NCBI GenBank assembly: GCA_963773835.1
Contig: CAVZCQ010000001.1
Span: 930,001 to 994,000, forward strand
Reading direction: 5' to 3'
Length of the DNA stretch: 64,000 bases
From: JOPF136 sp963773835
Lineage (GTDB): Bacteria > Acidobacteriota > Terriglobia > Acidiferrales > UBA7541
The notes under the pieces are model-generated. The model made no database searches, was not told where the DNA came from, and was given only the letters and a program-made list of their open reading frames with translations. A program made the translations under genes and the position numbers. Shown piece by piece: positions 8,360-17,519 of the stretch (position 1 is its first letter; every line of letters begins with the position of its first letter).

Positions 8360-9619
8360 TCAAGCTGCCGCATGGCCGGGAGCCTGGGGACGTTTTGCTG
8401 CCATTTCGCAGATCAGAGCAACTGCCGCCAGACCCGCGGCCGTGTAGAACGCCATCTGGTAGTTGTGGTACTTGTCGAACATCCAGCCGCCGATGCGGCC
8501 ACCCAGCAGACCGGCCACCCCCCAGGCTGTGAACAGCACGCCGTAGTTGATGCCCACGTTCTTGGTGCCCCAGAAGTCGGCTGCCGTTGATGCGTTGACC
8601 GAAAGCTGGGTGCCGTAGCACCAGTAAACGATGTACAGCATCACGAACAGCGCCACCACGTTGCCGCCCACGTGATACAGGATAGGCATAGCAACCATGG
8701 AGATGCCTATCATCAGCCGCAATACGTTGATGCGGCCCATGGCATCCGACATCCAACCCGAGAAGATGCGGCCCATGGCGTTTCCGGCCGCGCCCACCAC
8801 AAGGCCAAAGGCGGCCAGCGTGGTGCCGGGTATACCCACGCTCTTGGCGAAAGGCACCAACTGGCTGATGACCATCAGACCGGCCGCGCAGCCAAAGGCG
8901 TACGCCACCCACATAAAGTAGAACGTCGGCGTACCTACAACCTCGCTCAGCTTGAATTCATAAGTGGTCGCTGCCACCTTGGAGGCCGGAGCCGGCGTCC
9001 ACCCAGCAGGCTTGTAACCCACCGGCGGATTCTTCAGCAGGAAGGCGCCAAAAACCGTCATCACAAAAAAGATCGCGCCCAGAACCTGGAAAGTCGTGCG
9101 CCAACCATAGGTCGGGATCAGGTAGCTGGCCGCCAGCGGGCCAAAGATGGCGGAACCGCCGCCATAACCGGCAACCGCCAGTCCTACGGCGAGGCCGCGC
9201 TTGTCCGGGAACCACTTGGACATGACAGGAATTGGGGTTGCGTAACCAAAACCGTTCCCCAATCCCCCCAGGACGCCAAAGAAGATGAAAAACTTATTTA
9301 GGTCGTCGGCGTAAGCGCAGAGGAAAAAGCCCAGGCTTACCAGCACGGCGCCAACAAGCGAAATCTTGAAGGGCCCAAGCTTGTCCTGCAACCGGCCCGC
9401 TACTATGAACGTCAGCGCGAAGACCACCACCGCGATGGTGAAGACCATCGAGGTGTCGGCGCGTTTCCATTTGAACTCTTTCTCCAACGGGGCCACAAAC
9501 ACGCTCCAGGCATAGAGCGAGCCCAGTGCTAGGTTCATGGACACCCCGCCGACTACCCGCCACCAGCGACTGATCGAATCGCTCGAATCGGGGTTGCTGC
9601 CTGACTGTGAAGTTGCCAT
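8360..9619 (-). CDS. MFS transporter, OFA (oxalate/formate antiporter) family
   Basis: The product is a 419-residue major facilitator with 12 predicted helices. The N-terminal segment (GGVSMNLALGSLYAWSVFVAPLE) and GRLQDKLGPFK are typical of OFA carriers, as are GLGNGFGYATPIPVMSKWFPDKRG-type residues in the first half. Carriers of this group move oxalate, formate or lactate. The ATG at 9619 follows GAGGAGGCTTGG, which rejects the long upstream extension. It lies convergent with the acetate permease, so this neighbourhood handles small organic acids. Confidence 0.88.
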   Translation of the reverse strand: MATSQSGSNPDSSDSISRWWRVVGGVSMNLALGSLYAWSVFVAPLEKEFKWKRADTSMVFTIAVVVFALTFIVAGRLQDKLGPFKISLVGAVLVSLGFFLCAYADDLNKFFIFFGVLGGLGNGFGYATPIPVMSKWFPDKRGLAVGLAVAGYGGGSAIFGPLAASYLIPTYGWRTTFQVLGAIFFVMTVFGAFLLKNPPVGYKPAGWTPAPASKVAATTYEFKLSEVVGTPTFYFMWVAYAFGCAAGLMVISQLVPFAKSVGIPGTTLAAFGLVVGAAGNAMGRIFSGWMSDAMGRINVLRLMIGISMVAMPILYHVGGNVVALFVMLYIVYWCYGTQLSVNASTAADFWGTKNVGINYGVLFTAWGVAGLLGGRIGGWMFDKYHNYQMAFYTAAGLAAVALICEMAAKRPQAPGHAAA

Positions 9620-9876
9620 TCCAAGCCTCCTCATGCCGCCGGTACTTAATTCTTGCCAGACGCAGTGAGCGCCACTCCGGGCGGACCGCAGGACCCAAGT
9701 CTGGCCCGCTTCATACACGCGGCTGGGCGCAAAGTCAAGCGTGACGCGGGGTTGCGAAGGAGGGGTGCGCCGGGCAGGTCCGCCCGGGTTCGACCACTCG
9801 ACAGGGCACGCCCTCCTGCGCGGCGGAACCGCATCGGAGGGCAAGCCCAACGATGGCGTTACGTTGCGCCGATGCG

Positions 9877-12060
9877 CTAGAACGGCGGCGTCTGGAGCTG
9901 GAACAGGCCGAGCGACACGGCGTTATTCGCGTCGGTCTCGATAAATACAACCTGCGTTGGGCTGATGACGAAATAGGAGACGCCCAGCGTGCCGGTGGCG
10001 GTTGAGCTGACCGAGCCGGTAAAGCGGCCCGTGGCGCTGGAAGCGTATGCGCCGGTGAACGCCTGGTTCGCCTTCGGCGTCCCGCCGTCGTTGATGTCCA
10101 TGGTCCCCAGGAGGTTTCCCGCGCCATCGGCGAACACCTGGCCGCTCACGTCCACTTCGATGCTGCCCGTGGGATCAAACAGCGTGAAGTTGAGGCCGTA
10201 GGAGCCCTTAAAAGACGAGAGAGTGAACGGACCGGCGGCCTGCGTGTATGCGTTGCCGGTGGTCACCGCATTCCCATCCAATTCGAGACCCATGGGGGGA
10301 TCAGCGCCTCCGGTCAGATAGATCGCGTACATGCCCGTATTGCCGGGGTTTCCCACGTTGCCATTCAGGGTGATCCCTACGCGCCCTGTTCCCCCTGAGT
10401 CCACCGAGTACGTGCCGCTCACGCTTCCGCTCGAAGGCACACCGGCGGCGTTGACGTCCGAAGAACCGTTCTGGAGCTTGGAGACGCCGTCAGACGTGAA
10501 CGTGGTGGCCAGCGTGAGCGGTCCAGTGACTCCGGAGCCGAACGCGGTGAACACGTACGTCGAGTTCGCAGGCAACTGCGACGCCGAGCCGAGCATGCCG
10601 GTCTTCGCCCCCTGGCCGACGGCGAGGCCACCGGTAATCCCGAAATTCTGGTCCACCTCGACGAACTTCACGTGAGTTGCGTCAGTCACATATCCGTCCA
10701 GCACAGCAGGGCCAAACACGCCGGCGTTGCCAAAGGCGGGGGTGCGGAGTGTGAGCTGGATGCGCCCGAGCTGGTCGCTCACGGTGTAGCTCCCTGTGAG
10801 GCCCTGTCTCGTGGAGGTGGAACCGGAAACGTTGAGGTCCGCGACGCTGCCCGCGCCCGAGATAGTGCCCGCGCTGTTGACGTTGAAGACTCCGCCCAGG
10901 GCTGCCGAGACCAGTTGGGTACCCTGAATGGTAGAGATAAACGCAGCGCCCGCAAAAACAAACGTGTAGCCTCCGCTCAGGGTAGAGGCGGTGAACGAGT
11001 GGATCGTCTGCATGTCCATGGTGCCACTGGCCGTCGCGGAGTTATCCAACTCGGTGATCAGCAAGTGGTTCGCGGAGACGAACGCGACGCCCAGCACTTC
11101 GGTGCCGTTTGCCCCGATGTTCGGATCGTTAGTCACCAGCGTAATCGTCCCGCGGCCGTCGGAGGTGAACTGGTAAGTGCTTCCGGCCTGGATGGGATCA
11201 GCCGTTCCGTTGGTGGTAAACCCTAAGTCGCTGAAGTCCTGCTCTCCACCCGTGATGTTCCCCATTCCGTCGGCGGTGAATACACCGGCCACCGAGAACG
11301 GCCCGTTCGCGTCCTCCCCGGATACCGTGTACGTGTAAGAGCAGTTGGCGCACAGGAATGCCGAAGTGGTTGTGCTGCTGACAAAGATGACGCCGGATAC
11401 GCTATCCCCCGGGTTCAGTGTGGAGGCGGCTTTGACTGTCACAGCCAGCCCTCCCGCCGGAACTGTCGGAGGCGCCGTATAGGTCGTGGGGGCTCCGCTA
11501 TTGGTGTGCGCCGCACTGAACATGCCGCACCCGCTCGTCGCTCCCGAGCAGGTTGCCGTCCAGTCCAACCCATCGCTCACTTCGTTCGCTACCATGCTGG
11601 TGACCGTGGCCGACACCTGCGCGACCGCGCTGGTCGCGAGGCTGGGCGGCGGAGCAGGCGGGTTGAACGTGACCGCAGGCTGGCCAATGGTCACGTTGGC
11701 GGTCGCTGCCTTTGTCATGTCATTGGCGGAAACCGCGGAGATGGTCACCGAATTACCAGCGGGTGCCGTCATCGGCGCCGTATAGCTAGTGGCGACGCCC
11801 GTCGCCGTCTCCGTAGGAGCGAACGAACCACACGCGCCCGTGGGCATGCACGACCAATTCACCATGGCGTTGCCCGGACCATTGCTGACGATCGCCGTCA
11901 CCTGGAAACTGCCCAGCAGGTTCACGGACGTCGGCGGCGGTGCGCTGAACGAAACCGCGATGGGTAGCGGAGGCCCGGAGGAACTGCCGAAGCACGCGGA
12001 GAGCAGGAGCGCGTAGGCCATCACCGCGAGCGTGGCAAGCAGGGAACGCCGGCCGTTCAT
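9877..12060 (-). CDS. large secreted lipoprotein with two Ig-like and four tandem beta repeats
   Basis: The product is a 727-residue exported protein with a lipoprotein signal (hydrophobic ATLAVMAYALLLSAC, lipobox Cys near residue 23). Residues about 30-225 form two Ig/BACON-like beta domains of similar sequence. Each has an AVSFSAPPP or AVTFNPPAPP lead and a SYTAP or TYTAP end. About four related modules of about 110 residues follow, each with a Y-x-F/Y-x-V opening, a FTADGMGNITGG-like loop and a GTYSVD/GSYTVSD-like close. The ATG overlaps the TGA of the upstream gene (TGATG), so translation is coupled. Binding or adhesion at the cell surface is plausible; no enzyme motif is visible. Confidence 0.8.
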   Translation of the reverse strand: MNGRRSLLATLAVMAYALLLSACFGSSSGPPLPIAVSFSAPPPTSVNLLGSFQVTAIVSNGPGNAMVNWSCMPTGACGSFAPTETATGVATSYTAPMTAPAGNSVTISAVSANDMTKAATANVTIGQPAVTFNPPAPPPSLATSAVAQVSATVTSMVANEVSDGLDWTATCSGATSGCGMFSAAHTNSGAPTTYTAPPTVPAGGLAVTVKAASTLNPGDSVSGVIFVSSTTTSAFLCANCSYTYTVSGEDANGPFSVAGVFTADGMGNITGGEQDFSDLGFTTNGTADPIQAGSTYQFTSDGRGTITLVTNDPNIGANGTEVLGVAFVSANHLLITELDNSATASGTMDMQTIHSFTASTLSGGYTFVFAGAAFISTIQGTQLVSAALGGVFNVNSAGTISGAGSVADLNVSGSTSTRQGLTGSYTVSDQLGRIQLTLRTPAFGNAGVFGPAVLDGYVTDATHVKFVEVDQNFGITGGLAVGQGAKTGMLGSASQLPANSTYVFTAFGSGVTGPLTLATTFTSDGVSKLQNGSSDVNAAGVPSSGSVSGTYSVDSGGTGRVGITLNGNVGNPGNTGMYAIYLTGGADPPMGLELDGNAVTTGNAYTQAAGPFTLSSFKGSYGLNFTLFDPTGSIEVDVSGQVFADGAGNLLGTMDINDGGTPKANQAFTGAYASSATGRFTGSVSSTATGTLGVSYFVISPTQVVFIETDANNAVSLGLFQLQTPPF

Positions 12061-12548
12061 CACTGCCCTCCCGTCGGCTGCATCCCGCGAACGATTCGCG
12101 TGCCCGCAGGCATGGCCCGCACCGGAAAGCCATTCCGGTTGCGCACGATAATGGTCTGATTGCCGGCGGTTATCGTCCGTGCCAGGAAGACGTCGCCCGA
12201 GTTGAAGTGAAGGCTTTCGCCGCTCACCTGAATTGTGGCGCCCGGTACCAGCCCCTTCTGCGCCGCAATGCGCGCGAAGTAGGGCCCCAGATGTACGTCC
12301 ATCCGGCCCTGGGGAGTTTCCACCATCAGGTGCAGGCCCAGCGGCAAGCCCGCCGTCGGCCGCGTCACTACTTCCGAAATCGTCCCGCTGACCACGGTTT
12401 CTCTCGCCGCGTCATACATCCGCGGGGCGGCCGCAGCCGGACTCGTTGCGGATTGCGCCTGAGCAAACGCCGCAGGGGCCACGCTAAGGGTGAGCGCGAG
12501 AAGAAAGATGACGCAAAGAAGAAACACAGGGGTACAAAAGCGGTTCAT
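12060..12548 (-). CDS. small secreted OB-fold-like protein
   Basis: The product is a 162-residue protein with a clear signal peptide (about 1-30, ending AAFAQAQ). The mature part is a small beta-rich domain (VSGTISEVVTRPTAGLPLG, then LVPGATIQVSGESL and VFLARTITAGNQTIIVRNRNG). The pattern resembles OB-fold secreted domains of unknown function. The ATG at 12548 follows GCAGGAGGGATC. It is the first gene of a two-gene unit with the large repeat lipoprotein. Its function is unknown. Confidence 0.75.
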   Translation of the reverse strand: MNRFCTPVFLLCVIFLLALTLSVAPAAFAQAQSATSPAAAAPRMYDAARETVVSGTISEVVTRPTAGLPLGLHLMVETPQGRMDVHLGPYFARIAAQKGLVPGATIQVSGESLHFNSGDVFLARTITAGNQTIIVRNRNGFPVRAMPAGTRIVRGMQPTGGQ

Positions 12549-12959
12549 GATCCCTCCTGCAGGACCCATGCCTCACCGAGCGCTTCCCCGCCTCCTCCCC
12601 CCGCCGCAGCGGGTGCAGGCGGCAACGCTCCGCCGGGCGCTCGCCGATGGCGGGCACACCCGGCTGCCCCCTCGCTAATTGGAACACAAAAGACGCAAAA
12701 GAGTTGTGTCCCCCTGCCGGCCGGCGGGGCGATCCAGCAACAGCAGGGCCAATCCCCCACGATGCGCCCGTCCGTGGTCAGTTAACCGCAGCACTCATTG
12801 AGCGAGCGCGAGGGCAGTACCCCGCTAGGCCCGTGCGGAGGCGGCTCAGAAGCAGGTACAGGCCGGGCGGGGCCGCAGGCGCTCGGCTGGTGGGCGAGGT
12901 CCTTTTCCGCAGAGCCGAAAATGACTATAATGACCAGGATGACCATTCTGGAGAATTTC
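12549..12959. other. intergenic region without recognised gene
   Basis: This GC-rich stretch of about 410 bases lies between divergent transcription units. I see no convincing coding frame and no RNA gene. Several short G/C-rich inverted motifs exist but none is clearly a terminator or repeat copy. Confidence 0.5.
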
Positions 12960-13220
12960 ATGACCAAACCGAAGCGAAGCTGGGCTCTCGCGCAAGCCAA
13001 AGCGCGGTTCAGCGCAGTGATTGACTCCGCGCTGGCCGAGGGCCCGCAGACCATCACACGCAGCGGCCGCCGGACCGCGATCGTGGTCTCAGCGGAGGAG
13101 TGGGACCGGCGAAAGCGGCGCAAAGGCAATCTGGCTGAGTTTTTTGCGGCCTCGCCGCTGGCTGGCTCGCGCCTCCGCCTGAAGCGAGCGAAAGAAACAG
13201 GCCGCAGGATTGATTTGTGA
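12960..13220 (+). CDS. Phd/YefM-type antitoxin
   Basis: The product is an 86-residue antitoxin. The N-terminal WALAQAKARFSAVIDSALAEGPQTITR segment is the Phd/YefM DNA-binding fold, followed by RTAIVVSAEEWDRR. The C-terminal part would thread into the toxin. The ATG at 12960 has GGAG seven to ten bases upstream; three earlier in-frame ATGs (12921, 12930, 12939) exist but lack that site. It overlaps the toxin gene by the four bases GTGA, the standard coupled arrangement. It should repress its own promoter. Confidence 0.9.
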   Translation: MTKPKRSWALAQAKARFSAVIDSALAEGPQTITRSGRRTAIVVSAEEWDRRKRRKGNLAEFFAASPLAGSRLRLKRAKETGRRIDL

Positions 13221-13642
13221 GCTGGCTGCTGGATACGAATGTGGTCTCCGAATGGGTCAAGCCCCGGCCCGATCCGCGCGTCGCCCGTTGGATCGCAGAA
13301 GCGGATGAAGATCGCGTCTTCCTCAGCGTAGTCACGTTCGCGGAGATCCGCCAGGGGATCGAAGAGATGAATCCTGGAGCGCGCCGGAAGGCCCTCCAAT
13401 CGTGGCTGGAGCGCGAACTTCCCGAGCGGTTCGAAGGACGGATTCTCGGCGTAGACCTGGGAGTCGCGGACGCCTGGGGCGCGCTGATGGCCCGTAGCCG
13501 CAAGGCAGGCATCAGCCTGGGTGTGATGGACACATTCCTAGCTGCTACTGCGCAAGTTTACGGTCTGGCTCTGGTGACGCGAAATGCCAGGCACTTCGAA
13601 AACCTGGAAATTGCCCTGGTCAACCCTTGGACCGCGAGCTGA
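13217..13642 (+). CDS. PIN-domain toxin (FitB/VapC type)
   Basis: The product is a 141-residue PIN ribonuclease toxin. The expected acidic residues are visible: Asp in LLDTNVVSEW, Glu in VTFAEIRQGIE, Asp in GVMDTFLAATA and the C-terminal LVTRNARHF. It starts at GTG 13217, which overlaps the antitoxin stop. The FitB-like subfamily is typically paired with Phd-type antitoxins, as here. Its target is likely RNA (tRNA or rRNA in characterised VapC proteins). Confidence 0.9.
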   Translation: MSWLLDTNVVSEWVKPRPDPRVARWIAEADEDRVFLSVVTFAEIRQGIEEMNPGARRKALQSWLERELPERFEGRILGVDLGVADAWGALMARSRKAGISLGVMDTFLAATAQVYGLALVTRNARHFENLEIALVNPWTAS

Positions 13643-13717
13643 GTCTGCACTCCAGCGCGAAGCACCCGGACCCGTAGCGATTCCGGGCTCAATGCCGCTC
13701 CGCCCCCCGAGGTTGAG

Positions 13718-14434
13718 TCAGAGGCCCAGATAGGCCGCGCGCACCTGCTGGTTGGCGAGCAGTTCCCTCGAGGAGCCGCTGAGCACCACGGCCCCGTGTT
13801 CCACCACGTACCCGGCGTCGGAGATTCCCAGCCCGTCCACCACGTTTTGCTCCACGATCAGCACGGTCACTCCGGTCGCCGCCACTTCGCGGATTTTCTC
13901 GAACACCTCTTCCACCACCTTCGGAGCCAGGCCCAGCGAAGGCTCGTCCAGCAGCAGCAGCACGGGCTGCGCCATCAGGCCGCGCGCAATGGCCACCATC
14001 TGCTGCTCCCCGCCGGAAAGGGTCCCCGCGATTTGCCTCCGGCGTTCCTTCAGTTGTGGGAACAGCTCGAATTGTTCCTCCATCCGGTGTTTCAGCCGCG
14101 GCCGGCTGCGTGGAACGTACGCGCCCAGCGCCAGATTTTCTTCCACGCTCATGTGCGGAAACAGTTGACGGCCTTCCGGCACATGGCTCACGCCTCGTTC
14201 CACCATCTCGTAGGGCTGCACCCGCGAGATGTCTTCACCCCGGAAGCGGATCGTGCCGCCCCGCGGCCGCAGCAGGCCGGAAATCACCCGCAGCGTCGTC
14301 GTCTTTCCCGCGCCGTTCGCTCCGATCAGGGAGATTACCGCGCCTTCCTCCACGGTCAGCGTGATGTTGAACAGCGCCTGAAAATCGCCGTACCCCGCCT
14401 CCACCGATTCGAGAACCAGCAGCGCTTCGCTCAT
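13718..14434 (-). CDS. livF: LivF, branched-chain amino acid ABC transporter ATP-binding protein
   Basis: The product is a 238-residue ABC ATPase that drives branched-chain (or related) amino acid import. Walker A is GANGAGKT (38-45), the signature is LSGGEQQMVAIARGL and Walker B is VLLLLDEPSLGL. VPEGRQLFPHMSVEENL is a LivF hallmark. The ATG at 14434 overlaps the livG TGA (ATGA). It is the last gene of livHMGF. Confidence 0.93.
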   Translation of the reverse strand: MSEALLVLESVEAGYGDFQALFNITLTVEEGAVISLIGANGAGKTTTLRVISGLLRPRGGTIRFRGEDISRVQPYEMVERGVSHVPEGRQLFPHMSVEENLALGAYVPRSRPRLKHRMEEQFELFPQLKERRRQIAGTLSGGEQQMVAIARGLMAQPVLLLLDEPSLGLAPKVVEEVFEKIREVAATGVTVLIVEQNVVDGLGISDAGYVVEHGAVVLSGSSRELLANQQVRAAYLGL

Positions 14435-15165
14435 AGCCCCAGTTCCTTGTATTTCGAGCCCAGGTAGGCTTCGATCACCCGCGGCTCGCGGACCACCTCC
14501 TGCGGAGTGCCCTCCGCGATCAGTGTGCCGTGATCCAGCACAAACACGCGGTGGGCGATGCTCATCACCACCTGCATCACGTGCTCCACTCCCCCCACGG
14601 CCGAGATTCCCCACTCCGGCAATTTCTTCAGCGTCTCCGCCAGCGCCAGCGCCTCGCCGGTGGAAAGCCCCGCCATCACCTCGTCCAGCAGGATCAGCCG
14701 CGGCTTCGTGGCCAGCGCTCGCGCAATCTCCAGCCGCTTCAGCATGGGCAGCGGCAGGCCGCTCGCTGGCAATTCCGCCGCTTTCTCCATCCCCAGGTAC
14801 CTCAGAACTCCCCGCGCATCCGCGGCCGCTTTCGCCGTGCTGCCGGTGCGCAGGAAGGCGCCCAGCATCACGTTTTCCAGCACGGTCAGTTTGCGCAGCG
14901 GCTTCACCATCTGGAACGTCCGCCCGATCCCCGCTTCCGCGGCCTGGTTCGGCGCGATGCGGCTGATGTCGCGTCCCTGGAACCGGATGCTCCCCGAGTC
15001 GGGATGCAAGACGCCGCTGATCAAGTTGAAGAGCGTCGTCTTTCCCGCCCCGTTCGGCCCCACGATGAACCCGATTTCGCCCTCCTGAATCGAAAACGTA
15101 ACCTCGTTGGTGGCCACCAGGCCGCCGAATCGTTTCGTCACCCCTTCGAGTTCCAGCAGTGCCAT
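14431..15165 (-). CDS. livG: LivG, branched-chain amino acid ABC transporter ATP-binding protein
   Basis: The product is a 244-residue ABC ATPase, partner of LivF in the same importer. Walker A is GPNGAGKT (36-43) and Walker B is LILLDEVMAGL. The ABC signature is degenerate: the LSxGQ-like motif is replaced by LPLPMLKRLEIARAL. It is otherwise typical in length and in RTFQMVKPLRKLTVLENV. A gap of about 140 bases separates it from livM; livF overlaps its stop. Confidence 0.92.
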   Translation of the reverse strand: MALLELEGVTKRFGGLVATNEVTFSIQEGEIGFIVGPNGAGKTTLFNLISGVLHPDSGSIRFQGRDISRIAPNQAAEAGIGRTFQMVKPLRKLTVLENVMLGAFLRTGSTAKAAADARGVLRYLGMEKAAELPASGLPLPMLKRLEIARALATKPRLILLDEVMAGLSTGEALALAETLKKLPEWGISAVGGVEHVMQVVMSIAHRVFVLDHGTLIAEGTPQEVVREPRVIEAYLGSKYKELGL

Positions 15166-15302
15166 CGCTCAGTTCTCTCCACAGCTACGCTATGCCACAT
15201 GCAGCCCGAAGGTCTTTGAGTGCGAGAGGGCGCGTCCCGAAGCTTCGGGATCTGTGCCCTCTCGCCTTTCCCTCTGTCCGCTATCCCGCTCCGGCCGCCC
15301 TT

Positions 15303-16229
15303 TCACCGCTTCCATCGCCGCAGAATTCCTTCCACTCCCCCCACGATCCCCTCGGGCAAAAACAGCACCACCACAATCAGCAGCAGTCCGTAAATCAGCA
15401 GGTGCGCTTCCTGAAACACCGATTTGAAAATCTCTGACGCCGATTCCAGCACCAACGCCCCCACCATCGGCCCGGCCAGCGTCCCCGCGCCTCCCAGCAT
15501 GGCCACTATGGCGATTTCATTCGAGATGTCGATGGAAAGCACCTGGTCCGGAACGATGAACAGAAACAGGCTGCCGTAGAGCGCCCCCGCCACCGCCGTA
15601 AAGGCCGCGCTCACCAGCAGCGCGTAGAGTTTTGTGCGCGCGGCGTTCACGCCCACGGCCAGCGCCGTGTCCTGGTCTTCCCGGATGGCCAGCAGGTAGT
15701 ACCCGAAGCGCGACCGGGAGACCGCCACCGTGGCCGCTGTGGTCACTGCTGCGAGCACCACCGCGCACAAATAAAACGATCGGTTCACATGCGTGTGGAA
15801 CAGCGCGGGGACCTGCACGCCCACATCCCCTCCGGTCACGCTCGGCAGGTTTTTTGCCGCGGCGTGCACGACCTCCGCGAATGCGATCGTCGCCAGGGCA
15901 AAATACGGCCCGCGCAGCCGGAAGGAGACTCCCCCGATCAGCAGCGCAAACAGCATGGCCAGCGCCACCAGCAGCGCCAGCACCACCCACAGAGGCAGTC
16001 CCATCCTCGTGAACAGCGCCAGCCCGTACGCCCCCGCGCCGAAGTACGCCGCATGCCCCAGCGAGAGCTGTCCCGCATAGCCCCCCACCAGGTTCCACGC
16101 CAGCCCCAGCGCCGCGAACAGATAAATCCGGAAAAGCACCTGCAACAGGTAGTCGCTGCGCACCACCAGCGGCAGCAGCATGGAAATCACGAATCCCGCC
16201 ACAGCCAGCAGCAATTGCCAGCGCTTCAT
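15303..16229 (-). CDS. livM: LivM, branched-chain amino acid ABC transporter permease
   Basis: The product is a 308-residue inner-membrane permease with about eight to nine helices. LAWNLVGGYAGQLSLGHAAYFGAGAY is the diagnostic LivM segment, and GGAGTLAGPMVGALVL lies in the C-terminal half. The ATG at 16229 overlaps the livH TGA by ATGA. It forms the channel with LivH. Confidence 0.92.
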   Translation of the reverse strand: MKRWQLLLAVAGFVISMLLPLVVRSDYLLQVLFRIYLFAALGLAWNLVGGYAGQLSLGHAAYFGAGAYGLALFTRMGLPLWVVLALLVALAMLFALLIGGVSFRLRGPYFALATIAFAEVVHAAAKNLPSVTGGDVGVQVPALFHTHVNRSFYLCAVVLAAVTTAATVAVSRSRFGYYLLAIREDQDTALAVGVNAARTKLYALLVSAAFTAVAGALYGSLFLFIVPDQVLSIDISNEIAIVAMLGGAGTLAGPMVGALVLESASEIFKSVFQEAHLLIYGLLLIVVVLFLPEGIVGGVEGILRRWKR

Positions 16230-17101
16230 GCCCGCTGCCTTCCGAAAATCCCGCTCGGCCGCAGCGACAGCACCAGCAGGAAGAGCACGAAGTCCACCGC
16301 CAGCGCCCACTCATTGCCCCAATACAGGCTGGTGAGGCTTTCCACCACGCCGAGCAGCAGCCCGGCCATGGCCGCCCCCACGATCGATTCCATCCCCCCC
16401 AGCACCACCATCACGAAGGCTTTCAGCGTGAACTGGTCCCCGACCCCCGGATACAGATAGAAAACCGGAAGCAGCAGGCTCCCCGCCACCGCCGCGGCCG
16501 ACACGCCCAGCCCGAACCAGAACGCCTGCACGCGGTGCAACCGGATGCCCATCAGCGGCGCCGCGTTGCGGTTCTGCGCGATGGCCCGCGCCGCTCGGCC
16601 CATCATCGTATGCATCACGAAGAAATACAGGCCCGTGCCCAGCACCAGCGCGATTCCGAACGACACCACCCACGGCGCATTCACCGTGATCCGGCTCCCC
16701 AGATGGATGTTTTTTTCGAGCAGCGGGAAGTTGATCTGGTGATAGTCCGCGCCGAACACCAACTGGATCCCGTCCGTCAGCGCCAGCCCGATCCCCAGCG
16801 TCAGCAGGATTTGCATGAAGTCCGACTGCCCGTGGATGGGCCGCAGCAGGCCCATGTAAATCAAGTACCCCAGCGCGTACATCAGCAGGGCCACCAGCGG
16901 AAAACTCAGGTAGGGAATCAGGTGCGCCTGGACGAACAGCACGTACGCCGCGTACATCCCCAGCATCATGAACGCGCCGTGCGCGAAGTTTACGATGCGC
17001 ATCACGCCGAAGATCAGCGCCATGCCCATCCCCACCAGCGCGTACAGCGCGCCGGTGAGCACCCCGTTCACCACCGCCTGCAGGGTCGTGTAGACATCCA
17101 C
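16226..17101 (-). CDS. livH: LivH, branched-chain amino acid ABC transporter permease
   Basis: The product is a 291-residue permease with about eight helices. GALYALVGMGMALIFGVMRIVNFAHG is the diagnostic LivH N-terminus, and GGMESIVGAAMAGLLLGVVESL is the conserved C-terminal loop. It starts at a GTG (17101) four bases after GAGGTG. It begins the livHMGF unit. The binding-protein gene livK lies about 0.9 kb further upstream on the same strand, with a toxin-antitoxin pair on the other strand in between. Confidence 0.92.
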   Translation of the reverse strand: MDVYTTLQAVVNGVLTGALYALVGMGMALIFGVMRIVNFAHGAFMMLGMYAAYVLFVQAHLIPYLSFPLVALLMYALGYLIYMGLLRPIHGQSDFMQILLTLGIGLALTDGIQLVFGADYHQINFPLLEKNIHLGSRITVNAPWVVSFGIALVLGTGLYFFVMHTMMGRAARAIAQNRNAAPLMGIRLHRVQAFWFGLGVSAAAVAGSLLLPVFYLYPGVGDQFTLKAFVMVVLGGMESIVGAAMAGLLLGVVESLTSLYWGNEWALAVDFVLFLLVLSLRPSGIFGRQRA

Positions 17102-17291
17102 GCATCACCTCGGAAACGTCACAGACGCACTCCCGGAAGCGCGGGACATTCTCACTCCCAAACCGGCTGCGGGGAAGAGCAAGCGCTCGAAGCCTCGCCG
17201 TTCCTCAATCGTCCACGCGCATGTTGGAATTGCCATCCACATCCGGGATGTGTATGCTGGATGACCAGGGACGGACCGGAAGGGAGCTGCC

Positions 17292-17519
17292 GTGCACCGG
17301 CGTATCAATGTGACGCTTCCCGAGGAGACGTTGAAGCTGATTGACCGCGTTTCCCCCAGGGGCCAGCGCAGCCGCTTCATCCACGTCGCGGTTCGGCGGT
17401 ATGTCCTCGACCTGCGCCGCAAGCATTTGCGGAAACGGCTCAAACAGGGATATCTCCGTGCATCCCTCGACGATCGGCGCTTGGCGGAGGAGTGGTTCCG
17501 GCTGGATGAGGAAGCATGA
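17292..17519 (+). CDS. ribbon-helix-helix antitoxin (MazE-like) of a MazEF pair
   Basis: The product is a 75-residue small basic protein with an RHH start (RRINVTLPEETLKLIDRVSPRGQRSRFI) typical of CopG/MazE-type antitoxins. The GTG start follows GGAAGGGAG. It overlaps the following MazF-like gene by ATGA. The gene is on the plus strand, opposed to the liv genes on both sides. Confidence 0.88.
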   Translation: MHRRINVTLPEETLKLIDRVSPRGQRSRFIHVAVRRYVLDLRRKHLRKRLKQGYLRASLDDRRLAEEWFRLDEEA

